A DNA stretch of 64,000 nt from Paralichthys olivaceus (lineage: Eukaryota > Chordata > Actinopteri > Pleuronectiformes > Paralichthyidae). Positions within the stretch are counted from its first letter, which is position 1. Each line of letters starts with the position of its first letter. The notes below the pieces were generated by a model. That model worked only from the letters and a program-made list of their open reading frames with translations. It did no database searches and was not told where the DNA came from. The stretch is from positions 4,302,463 through 4,366,462 of the forward strand of contig NC_091116.1 in the NCBI RefSeq assembly GCF_024713975.1, in the 5' to 3' direction. Positions 38,201-48,400 of this stretch are shown here, one piece after another. The position numbers and the translations under genes were made by a program.

Positions 38201-38309
38201 GGACATTTCAAAAAAAAAGGTTTTATTATTTGTACTTGTATATGATGATGTTCTTCTTTTTTGTGTGTCTTCAACAGTGTGTTTCTGGAAGTACTGCTCC
38301 CAGAACTGA
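34137..38309 (+). CDS. urp2: Urotensin II-related peptide 2 precursor (five exons)
   Basis: This gene encodes a secreted prohormone whose C-terminal decapeptide [10 protein letters not shown] carries the CFWKYC ring shared by all urotensin II peptides. The two Cys would form a disulphide loop, and Lys-Arg just before it (KKTNKR) is the cleavage site. From memory, [10 protein letters not shown] is the fish URP2 peptide. Family knowledge: fish URPs act through urotensin receptors, are made by spinal CSF-contacting neurons and affect body-axis straightening. I join exons 34137-34215, 36848-37144, 37418-37452, 37954-38107 and 38278-38309. All junctions are GT-AG, and phases agree to give 198 residues. 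An in-frame TAA at 34113 supports the ATG. The N-terminal hydrophobic stretch (about residues 5-17) is short for a signal peptide, which makes exon 1 the least certain part. Intron 1 carries MITE copy F. Confidence 0.85.
34453..34565. repeat. SINE fragment in urp2 intron 1
   Basis: The phrases 'gggattcagtatctcgtgc', 'aaggacatttcggcacgtgg' and 'gatgagctgctcaacctacc' match the body of the same fish tRNA-SINE group seen at 24.6 and 60.8 kb. Confidence 0.55.
36332..36711 (+). mobile_element. MITE copy F, full length, in urp2 intron 1
   Basis: TTAA is present at both ends. The inverted ends AAGGATCAGTGTGTAAGATT and CTACACACTGTACCTT are intact over about 15 bases. At about 380 bases it is the longest and best copy in the window and the most useful reference for the family. 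Confidence 0.9.
36848..37144 (+). CDS. urp2: urp2 exon 2 (propeptide)
   Basis: The acceptor CTCCAG precedes 36848, and the frame then runs [20 protein letters not shown] and onward to MPRG, with donor G|GTAAAA at 37144/37145. It holds the conserved-looking helical propeptide segment [20 protein letters not shown]. The exon has no mature hormone. Confidence 0.78.
37418..37452 (+). CDS. urp2: urp2 exon 3 (35-bp microexon)
   Basis: It follows TTCTGTCATTACAG and reads [12 protein letters not shown] in phase with exon 2, ending at ATG|GTGAGT. Short length, a strong acceptor, a consensus donor and phase agreement with both neighbours support it. Confidence 0.72.
37954..38107 (+). CDS. urp2: urp2 exon 4 (propeptide, cleavage site)
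   Basis: The frame [20 protein letters not shown] continues to [13 protein letters not shown] and a donor G|GTGAGA. The dibasic KR is encoded at the very end, one base before the intron. An alternative acceptor (CTGAG|GGA) 18 bases downstream would shorten the exon in frame. Confidence 0.78.
38278..38309 (+). CDS. urp2: urp2 exon 5 (mature peptide)
   Basis: After the acceptor CTTCAACAG, the one base left from exon 4 completes GTG (Val). The exon then reads CFWKYCSQN and TGA. It is almost entirely the mature hormone. The 3' untranslated region follows directly. Confidence 0.9.
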
Positions 38310-38445
38310 CCACGTCCCAGCCAGTGTTGACCTGCTGCTGGTCCACCTTTTAGCCCTCCTCACCCTCCCCATCCATTTATCATTCCATCCATCCGTCCGT
38401 CCACCAAATAACCCCCCTAATATAAAATGTTTCCAAATGACATGA

Positions 38446-38451
38446 AATAAA
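38446..38451 (+). terminator. Polyadenylation signal of urp2
   Basis: AATAAA lies 137 bases downstream of the urp2 stop codon. Another AATAAA is at 38525-38530. Confidence 0.6.
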
Positions 38452-38540
38452 ACAGTAATATGAAGCAGCTATGTTTCATAAATCCAATTTACAGGTTGAA
38501 GTTTGCAAAAGCAATGTACATTGGAATAAATATTCATTTA

Positions 38541-39560
38541 GAATAATAAATTGTCACTTCAGCTGTAACGCAACTGCAGCTGAGTTACGTCGTTAATAAT
38601 TCACTGACAAATTCTCTAAAAAACTTAAAGAGTGCATTCGATGTGACAGTTTGTGACAAAAGCGGTTTTAGAGCATTTTAGTAGGTACAAGATTAGCACT
38701 CATTTACATTATGGTGTTGGTTCACATCCAGTTAAGTGATGCTTGCTGGACCCAGAGTCTTCACTGCAGATAGGTTAAGAGTTTTTAAGTTTGCCATCGT
38801 ATAATGCATATCTGCCACTATAACCAATTGATTAATACATATGTCCTTGTTTTGGTTTCCAAATTAACAAATCTGTTTTTGTTGCTGCATCTGCAACCTT
38901 TACGGTTTTTTATGTCGCACCGTCACTGCCAGGTTCCGGTGCATTGTTAGTGACAGCCGCTGTATTACACCGTGGCTTGTTAGACCCAGGGAGTCAGGGA
39001 GAGTATGTTTTACATTGGATGTGAACTAATCCACCCCATGCAGTATTATAGTCTTAAAAAAAAGAAACTGTTTGTAACTTTGATTCATTTAGATGAATAT
39101 GTGTACAGATAAATTAGTAGAGTATCGGTGTGGGCCTTCAGAAGCTGAACGTGCTTGAACTGTGGTTTCATCCATCCCTTCATACATCCATATTCATCCC
39201 TCCGTCCCCGCCGCCCGTGTCCCTTCCTCTCCTCTGTCTCTCCTCTGACCTCTGAGTGCTAAGAGACTGTCGCCATGGCATCAGAGACCCCTGTGGCCCC
39301 CTCCCTCCAACACCGGCGCCAGCCTGGACTCAGACCTTTTCATTCACTCATTAATTAACACGACTGACCAATCAAAGAAGACGATGTGCGCCTGTGGCCG
39401 GCGCATGAATGCCTTTTAACCCTCTCTTTTCCCTTTTGAGACAGACACACGTCATTTTTGTATGTGTGTGAGCGAATTTCAAAATAAAGTTCATCTCTGG
39501 CATGGCAAAACCCTGCTGTCACAATAAAGATTGATATTTTATTTTTCTACAATGACACTC
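38541..39560 (+). other. Possible distal 3' UTR or separate terminal exon
   Basis: The stretch ends in a GC-richer block (39180-39430) with a 27-codon ATG frame at 39275-39358 in a good start context (CGCCATGG). AATAAA signals follow at 39483-39488 and 39523-39528. It may be a longer urp2 3' end or the last exon of an unrecognised transcript. The sequence alone cannot decide. Confidence 0.35.
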
Positions 39561-39564
39561 TTGT

Positions 39565-41880
39565 TAGTTGTTCATTGTGTAGACAGGTCACATGACCAGT
39601 AAGAATACTTCATTTTATCATAGAAAGTTTTCTTTTACAGTGTTTTAGAAAGAAAATACTTTTATGAGTGTACAAAATAAGATTACTGCAAAATTAGCTG
39701 TAACATGGCCCTCACATCACTAAAGATTACATAGCAGCTGAAATAGAATCCATTGCTCCATTCAAGTATTGAAATATAGAAACCTGTAGATGTGAATCGG
39801 CTGTTCCACTGGAGTATAACTCTGATTCAATGAGGATGAACTCTGGGTAATTCATTTATTTCCCAAACTGTAGATTTACTGTGCCGCACCTCTGCAGTCG
39901 TAGTATTTGAAGTGTGGCTCTACAGATTGTTATTAGTCTCAACGCGGTAAGAACAGTGGGGCATTCTTCCTGCGGATGTTTCTATGGTAATTGAGCTGTA
40001 TGTGTTTGCTGTCTGGGTGTGTAAACTCTGGGTCATTACATTCTGGGGGTTTCAACAGAGGTCACTTATCACTGTTGCCCCAGTGATGCGTGCGTGAGTC
40101 TGCACATGCTCGAGTGTTTACACGTGCTTAAAATGTGTTGAATATACTTGCTCTTGCGCAAACAATTATTTTTGGATTCTTTGAGCAAAGAGTGATGAAG
40201 TATTGCTTTTAGCAATGTGTGCTGGAGAAACCATTTAAAATGATAATTAACACATTTTTATTTTTAAAAAAAGATTTTGATATCTGAATGAAGTCTCTTA
40301 TAGTTTAGGACTATACCCAACGAAACTCCAGTGCTGTCCCTTCCATGCTATGATGGAAATCCTCCAAAGACGTGTTTATAAATGTATAAACCTGTTTGCC
40401 AAGAAAATGTTTTGGCATGTAACTGCCCCTAAAATCAGTAATGATAGTTTTTACAGTCATGTTGCTTGTTAATCAAGCGATCCAGGAGAGATCCAGGTTC
40501 ACTGTTCACCCTTCGTCCAGTCCAATTCATTATTTGGTCATAATTAAGTAAAAGCCTATTATTATTATATCAGTACATCGAGGCCTTTCACATTCAGAAA
40601 GTCCTGAGGTAGCTCTGATCTTGGTCCAGTAAACTTTGAGGTTAATGTGCACTATAATCATGCGTTCTGAGATTTGCAAATACGTCGAGGAATCTGCAAA
40701 CGTGTTTTCAGAATATGTGTGAGCATGATGAGATTTGTGCACGTGTAAACAAATGGGCAAATGTGAGCATAGATCTATAAATATGTAGAGAAATCTGCAA
40801 ACGGGTGCATAGACCATAGATTTCAGATCAGTTGACAAGTGTACAAATCTCAATGCAAATATATACAGATTTTTAATACATACAAATCTGTACATTCTTT
40901 TAATTCAAGTTAAATATGAAGCAACTGCTGATGCGATAACATGACAGTACTGCCAGTCACCACTGAGTGGAGCTCACGAGTCAGTGGCACTGAGACTCAT
41001 AAGAACCAACACCATCATTTTTCACTGCATTATTTGAACTACCATGGATGTAAGCAATTAGCTTCATTTAAATTATTCTCATTGAATGGCAAGATGTCAC
41101 AACTCCCTGAAATGATTATGACAGACACACAGAGAATCATTGAAGACAACTCACAGAGTGATAAAATCAATATTTAATAAAGATTATCCCCCCCAGAGAG
41201 GATATAAGGCCAGAACACAGCATATGGCGTCAGGGTTGGTTAATGTTGGACTGCATTCAAGGGAATAAAAAGGACATTCCTGGATAAGTTGTCTGAATCA
41301 GATTGTGGGGTTTGGGGATGATTTCTCCTTCATTCTACATTCTGATATCCCCAGAATGCTTTCAGTCAAATGTAATATGGGCCACATTAATTGATTAAAA
41401 CACAGCAAACAAAATGAGCCATTTTTTATTGTATGTAATGCATTAAACATGAAAAAATATCAGCAGTCCCCACAGGAAACACATTATGATTTACTTATCG
41501 TGTCCTAGTTAGCTTCCTTTTAAAGATTAGGTCATTTGATACTCATAGAGACATTGTCATAGTGCTCGTATTTTACTTGTACCACTACAAAAATGCAGTT
41601 ATTAGATTGAGAGTGATTGACGTAGTTTATAGTGGTTAATCAAACGCTTTGCTAAAAGTTAATTTCTTAATTTTTCCTCCTTTAATACTGAGTGAAAATG
41701 CATACGAGCTGCATACGTGTGCTACTTATTCTGTTTCTCGCAGTGAACCTGGTCCTGCCATCGTCTGAAAAGTGAATATGAAGGGAATCAGGAATTAATG
41801 CTGCAAGCAGATCTCTAATTTATAGATTACTTGTAGAACGATTAGCATAAGATACAGAAGATAACGGTGCAACCCAACCT
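39565..41880. other. Non-coding stretch between urp2 and clic6
   Basis: No supported exon. The genes on either side converge here, urp2 from the left and clic6 from the right. The open frames are short and not domain-bearing. Confidence 0.55.
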
Positions 41881-41885
41881 GTGAG

Positions 41886-41887
<2 letters not shown>

Positions 41888-41934
<47 letters not shown>
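41888..41934. repeat. (CA)23 microsatellite
   Basis: An uninterrupted CA run just beyond the 3' end of clic6. Confidence 0.95.
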
Positions 41935-41936
<2 letters not shown>

Positions 41937-42143
41937 ACAATCAGCATTCCACTCGTCAATGCAGAGCTATCAAACTCAAGGAATTAAAAGATGTTTTGGT
42001 GTTAGGGTGGCGTTCTGTGCGTTCTTCTCATCCTCCTTTTATTCACCTGTTGCTTCTGCATCTCTTCATCCTTCTCTTTACTCTTCACATGATCAATTCA
42101 GCGTCAACCAAACACCTTACAGTCGTGTTTCTGACTGTTCTAC

Positions 42144-42149
42144 TTTATT
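42144..42149 (-). terminator. Polyadenylation signal of clic6
   Basis: TTTATT on the plus strand is AATAAA on the minus strand, about 120 bases after the clic6 stop codon. Confidence 0.55.
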
Positions 42150-42267
42150 TCTAACCTCTTGTTGCTTTTTATGTTTTCTGTTGTAACCATTTGCTGCTTT
42201 TTCACAACTCTCTGTTTTATCTCATTCATCCATCTCCATTCTTTCCTTCCTCTCAAACCCCTTGCTC

Positions 42268-42429
42268 TCATTTGATCCGCTTTGCAACATCCAGGTAGGC
42301 AAATTCGATCTCCCGCTCGGCGGGGCACGTGCTGGTGAACTCCTCCCTCTGATAGGCGCAGTTCAAATACCTCCACACCCCCGTCATTTCCGCCGGGATC
42401 TCAAAGCCGCGGTATTTCTTAGCTACGAC
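42268..42429 (-). CDS. clic6: clic6 core exon 6 (last)
   Basis: This 162-bp exon has acceptor TTTCTAG|GTC and ends in TGA at 42268-42270. It encodes [40 protein letters not shown] and [13 protein letters not shown], the C-terminal helices. The end resembles the VAKRMK of CLIC6. Confidence 0.93.
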   Translation of the reverse strand, partial: VVAKKYRGFEIPAEMTGVWRYLNCAYQREEFTSTCPAEREIEFAYLDVAKRIK

Positions 42430-45400
42430 CTAGAAACAGTTGAAAGAAAATTGGAACAGTCCAAATACTCTCAAACTCCACTCTTGATGTAGAGCTGGCA
42501 TATGAAAATGAGGTTGACTTAACCTTAAGGATGTGTAGTTTGGGCAGGAGGTTGCAGTCAGCCAGGGTGAGCTCAGCCCCGTCTAGGAAACTCCTGGAAG
42601 ACTCGGGGAGGTCGCCTGAGGCGTAAGCATCAATCTCCTCAGGCAGGGGAGTCCGCAGGAAGTCATCAAGACGCCGAAGAGACTTTAGCAAGGCTTTCTC
42701 TAAGGCTGCACGGACAGATGGAGTCACAGAGGTACGGAGAACAAAAGAAGTGGACAAATGACACAATCACTCTGTTAAATCACACTGTTAAAGCTGATTT
42801 AGCTTGTACGTTTGGCCACTTTGGGGCAGCAGAACGACATTACTTACTTAATAGAGTCGGTGATTATTCTGAAGACACAGAAAATGTATATTAGCTAGTA
42901 GTTAAATCAATGGAAACTGCTCTCTTACCGTCGTTGGTGTCTTTTCTTGGGTTTTTGATGTAAGCTGAGAACTTGGCAAACACGTCGATGCCGGCAGTGT
43001 TGGCCTGTCGATGTTTCGGAGCCAGCCTGGGGTAGCTAGTGTAAAACAGAGATCGAAGAATCAGCATGCATTTATTTTTCTTTTATCATTGATGCTCATT
43101 TGTTGTACTGTACTGGTACGGTGTGAAATTAGCATCCAATAGACATATCGTTATATGCATAACATTCTAGATGAGCAATTTTCAGCTGTATTTCTTGTGT
43201 GTGAAAAAACACAGTTGGGATCATAGGTAAGGTTTAAAGGTGGCAAATTGTGTTACAAGCAATAAAGGATGTTATAATGAAAGATATTCTAAGGACCTGA
43301 ATGAACCTGAAGAGAACAATGGAAGCTGTGGCCTAAAAACACTGCAGTGTGCCAGGGCAAATATCTGGCACCTTACTAGTAAGGGACACACCGCCACATG
43401 TTTTTGTATAGCTTAAGTGACAAAAACAGATACATTATTCAGATACATCATGTGTGTTTGTGTACCGCGGCGGGGTCAGTTTCTCCTCCAGGAACTCCTC
43501 GATCATGTTGACGTCCACCTTGACCTCGCCGTTAAAGGTCACAAACGGAGGGTTGGTTCCTGGAGCGAGGTCCTGCAGGTCAGCCGGCTTTCTGAAAATG
43601 TCAAATGCAGACAATCACAAAGCTTGCGATGAAAACAATTGCAAACTTCACTGTGTTTAAAAGATGTTTTACAGAATCTGTATCCTTCTTTTATTAAACT
43701 GTGACTTTTACCACAGCTTTGATCTCTCAATTGCGATAGGACCAAAATAGGGATATGACCGATTGTAAGACAATAAAATAGGTGTAATTTGAAATATACA
43801 GCTTCCCGTAAGTTAAAGGTCCAGTGTGTAAGATTTAGGTGAAAGGGAACTATTTAATGTAGAATAATCCTCATGATGTTTTCACTAGTTCATTTCATCT
43901 AAATTGTATGAATTGTAGTTTTCTTTACCCCAGAAAAGACCCTTTATATTTAAATACTTTATATTTACATGGAGGGGACCCTCTCTACGGAGGCCGCCAT
44001 GTTTTTTACATTAGTCCAGACTGGACAAATAAAGACCTTTTGAGTTTTTATGACAACTGAAGCTACCACAGGTGTTTGGAAGAGGAGGGTGAGGTGAGGG
44101 TTGTTCAGCTGCAACATGCAATATCAACACTTGATATCAAATAAATGCTACACATTGTACCTTTCATCGGCATTGCACATCTTCCGTTTATCTCATGTTC
44201 TGATTTTAACATGGGTTGTGATCAATAGTCATGCTGCTGCATCGAAACTGAAGCAACAAGTATATAGATGTCAGTTGAGTCTTTTTTAGTTTTAGTCATT
44301 TTTAATTTGATAAAATGAGCAGAACAGGACTGAACAGAAATGGATTTAATTCAATTCAGTACAATTTTATTTGCATGGCACCAAGTCACACATTATTTCA
44401 AATCACCTTACTTTAGGGGACTGAAAAGTTGATTCAGATTTTATACAAAGTCATATAAGCCAGACGTTTGTCATAGGATAGCATCTGTTTTAGTAGTATA
44501 GTAGTTAAGTATTCTTTATTTTTTACTGCACATGTTTCTGTCATTCTTATTAAATCAATAATTGTCTAATAAGATAATGACTGCATGTGGGTGTAGTAGA
44601 TTACCGTTTGAGGTCGACAGTGGTGACGTTGAAGATGACTCCTTTAAGCCACAGGATCATAAAGAGTCTCTGAGAGAATGGACAGTTACCAATGCTCTCT
44701 CCGTCACTTCCCGCCTACACACACACACACACACACATGCATGCATGCACACACAAAAAGACACACACACATTCCAGTTCAGAAATGAGAGAATGTTTCA
44801 GCTCAGCTATACAAATCCTGAGTGAGGATATGATAATGAAGCTATTCACTGGGTTTAATCTGCACCCGCACAACAGGCGATAACAAAAATATCAAATATG
44901 AAAGGAAAGTGAATTAATTCTCCCTTTATGTTCGTCTCGTCAGACAATAAGTGATGAGACAAGAGCAATCCAAACAACAGACTCTTTTGACAGACCCACC
45001 CAAAATATATGGAGAAGATGTCTGTGCTGCTGGGGCGACATCATAGTGGTCAGTAGATAATGAGTGAATTTTCAGTTTTGGGTGAACTATCCCTTCAAGT
45101 ATCCGATTTGAGACACAGGAAGTGAAGAGTATCTGACATCATCATCATCATGGGGAACACAGCAAGGACACTGAACCAGAAACTGAATGAAGACCATAAA
45201 CATCAGCCGTTGGGTGTCAGACCACCCCAACACTTGTTATCAACTTAGGTCACATGATGACACCGGGGCACACTGGGACACTATGTGGATGAAGTCCATG
45301 AGATGTAGTTAAAAGCTCCAAAGAAGGTAGTAATTGGACCTTGAGTTCAAGGTAATGGTCAGCATAGAGGTATGAGCATTTAGCAAGCAATCTGCTTCAG

Positions 45401-48400
45401 TGAATATAATCAGTAGGGTGTACATATTTACAACGTCACTTACCTTTACAAACAACTCAATGGTAGGAAAGCCAAGTTTTTTAACTGCTACGTCAAACCA
45501 GGACATGGTGGACAGTCCACGTGTTACACTAAAATCATTCTAGAGACACTTTCTATCTATTATAGAAGTACAATCCACGATTAATCCATATCACCCGCCG
45601 GTTCATCCCCCAATTAAGCCATGAAAAACAAACACCAGCTCCACGTCTGTCTGTGTCTGTGTGTCCCACTGACTCAAAATGGAAGGCGCAGAACAGAGGC
45701 CCATCAGAAAGGAGTGGGTGGCAATGGAATCTCAACTTCAGCACACACACACACACACACTTGCCAGTGGACCCATCCCAGCGGCCCATCAGTCTGACAT
45801 TAAGCAGGATTCGAAATTTTCCTTTGCAGTCAGATCTGATCGTCCATGCTGCAGCCATATTTTTTATTTCTCATAAATCCTCTCAAGGCCGTTCAAGCCA
45901 TACAAGTTCCAATGAAGGCATCACCATTCTAGACTCAGCAGTTGGTGCAACAGTGTATGACTGACAAACACTTCGGTTCATAGACCATTCTAAAGTTCTG
46001 ATAACATTAGAGATCTGATGTTCTGCTCTCTGCTGTCAAATAAACTCAAGATCTCTCTTTATCATAGCTGAACATTTGATCCTCTCCGAAGCATAAACTG
46101 TATATAAAGATTGCTCCCTTCTATTTCACTCCCCTCTCAGAATTCAATGCACACCAGCCACACTTAGCTTTTATTTATTTTCGGGGCCTGCTGGGGGGTA
46201 AGGCTAAGTGCAGCTCAAAGGATCAACATTAGACTGACTAACCGGAACAGACCTGATTTTTAAATAATAGTCAAATATAGGCCTTATATATATATGTGTG
46301 TATAAACCTTGATGAGTAATCATGGATAACTTGTTCTTGTTGTCCTTGTTGTGCATGTTTACCGCCTGTTCAAGATCATGTAAAGGCAGTATTTATTTGG
46401 AGGAGAGCCTGTGTTGTTGTTGCACCGCTGTGTGACCAGACCTCTCAGGACCAAACAGCAGGCTAATCAGCTTGTAGAGTGAGAATGCAGAGATTAACCC
46501 TGCATGCTACTGGCAACAGCATAGAGCTTTTGTACTATTCAGTCATTAGTGCCTCAAACATGTTTCCTTGGATACATCCTAGTGGCTGTCATTTTGTAGT
46601 CTGTATTTTATAGTAAATATGTCAAGCTTAAACATAATTTGGTGCGTGTTCCTGTATGTTTATTGTCTCGGTGGAGGTGAACAAAGCCAGTCAGAGCTGC
46701 GTACATTGAGGCCCGCTGAGCCCAAGGACTTCAGAAAGATGCTTGACCTTTTCCATAATATTTCCATCCACTCCAGTCTATGCTGCCAGCAGAGTCCCTG
46801 ACAAAGGAAGCCATTGTTTGACTGTGAGCTCCCACAGAGAACAAGCTCGCTGTGTGTATGTGTGAAGCAGCTCTCAGATATTAGTGCATTTTTTTCTTGG
46901 TGTTAAACCTCTCGGCTGACCCTCGGATGGCTGCCCTCTTTTATTCTCACCTCAGTCAGGAATGTGCTGCTGAACCACAGAGCAAAACCTCTCTGTGTGT
47001 ATGTGTGCAGGTTGAGATGATCTATAAATTAGCGTTATTTGCAGCGGTTATGGAAAAAAGAACTGATTATTATAAATATCACATCACAAAGATCACATTT
47101 TATTTCTAACAAGGATGCTGCACTAGCTAATATTCCATGAATATGGTCGATTACAGTGCGTTCCTATTATTTTGTCTATTACTTTTAGAATTGCATGCGT
47201 GCAGCAATGCAGGATACCTGATGGATTAGGATATCACTGTCTTAATGGGATAAGGTAAGTAGATCAAGATAGGTTGTCTCCCTCACTTGCTTTTTCTGTA
47301 ACGCACACAGAAGCAATACACAAACACACACGCGAGCGCACATACGCACACGCACTCACAAATCACGGTTGACCACTTAATAAAACGCTATGAATGGTAT
47401 GAAAGTACACTGGCCCAGAGCTGCTCATATGCTGCTATTATCTGGCCTTAGGGCAGTCGAGTACAGCCTGGAGCAAGCTTACAGCTTGGGGCTCTACAGT
47501 GCCAAAAAGTTCAAGTGCACTGACACTTACCCAGCTGGCTGCATGTTCTTTCAGGAATGTAAAAGTTACCAAACCAATTTCTTATGCTGAATGAATATAT
47601 TCAGGACAGTACATGTCAAGTGTAATGGATCCTGCTTGAGCCCATTTATGAGATTTTTGATCCAGGACATCAGGGACTTTACCTGCCACATGTCAACACA
47701 CACCATTATCTGTGAACTCAACAGTGTATTCTTGAGCATTGCTGTGTATCGAAGTGGTATACAGGAAAAATAATATTGATTTGGCTTTTGCAATTAACAA
47801 TTAACCGTTAGATGGTGTCAACGTTTTTGCCAGATGACTGTGGTTTAAAGGTTTAAAGCTCTATAAGGTTGTTTTTACGGTGTTAGAACTCTTAAAGGCA
47901 TTATGGTCTGTGGCCTTTACCAAGGAACTATGGAGGAACCCTCAGTTTTCATCCTACAGTGTTATTGACTCTGGGTGGTCATTCGACATGTGTACATATC
48001 TATGTTTTGAAGAGGCTCCTCACCTTGACATAGAGTGAGATCTCATAGTCCTGATCTTGGGGTGTTCTGATGTTCCTCATGTGAACAGGAGAAAAGGGGC
48101 TGTTCACTCTCCTATGGGAGATTAGTTTCAACTCCTCTTTCTTCTCCTCAGTCATCTCCTCCCGCTGCGGGAAATATGAATGGCCATCTTCGAGCAGCAC
48201 CACTCGCTTTCTTTTCACATGCTCATCTCTGTTTTTGGGCAGGGATTCATCTTTTATCACTGACTTTAGCTCTTTTATCCAGTCCTCCCTCCTTAGCAGA
48301 CTCTTCTCCTCTGGTGATGATTCTCTCCTCCATTCCCTCCTTCCCCTTTCAGTGTCACATTTGTCTTTTTTCACTGGCTTCAAATCTTTCCTCCAGTCTT

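Noticed and set aside
37795-38445. 216-codon plus-strand frame as a single gene
   Set aside because: It reads through urp2 intron sequence. Only 37954-38107 is exon, and splice signals and phase support the split model.
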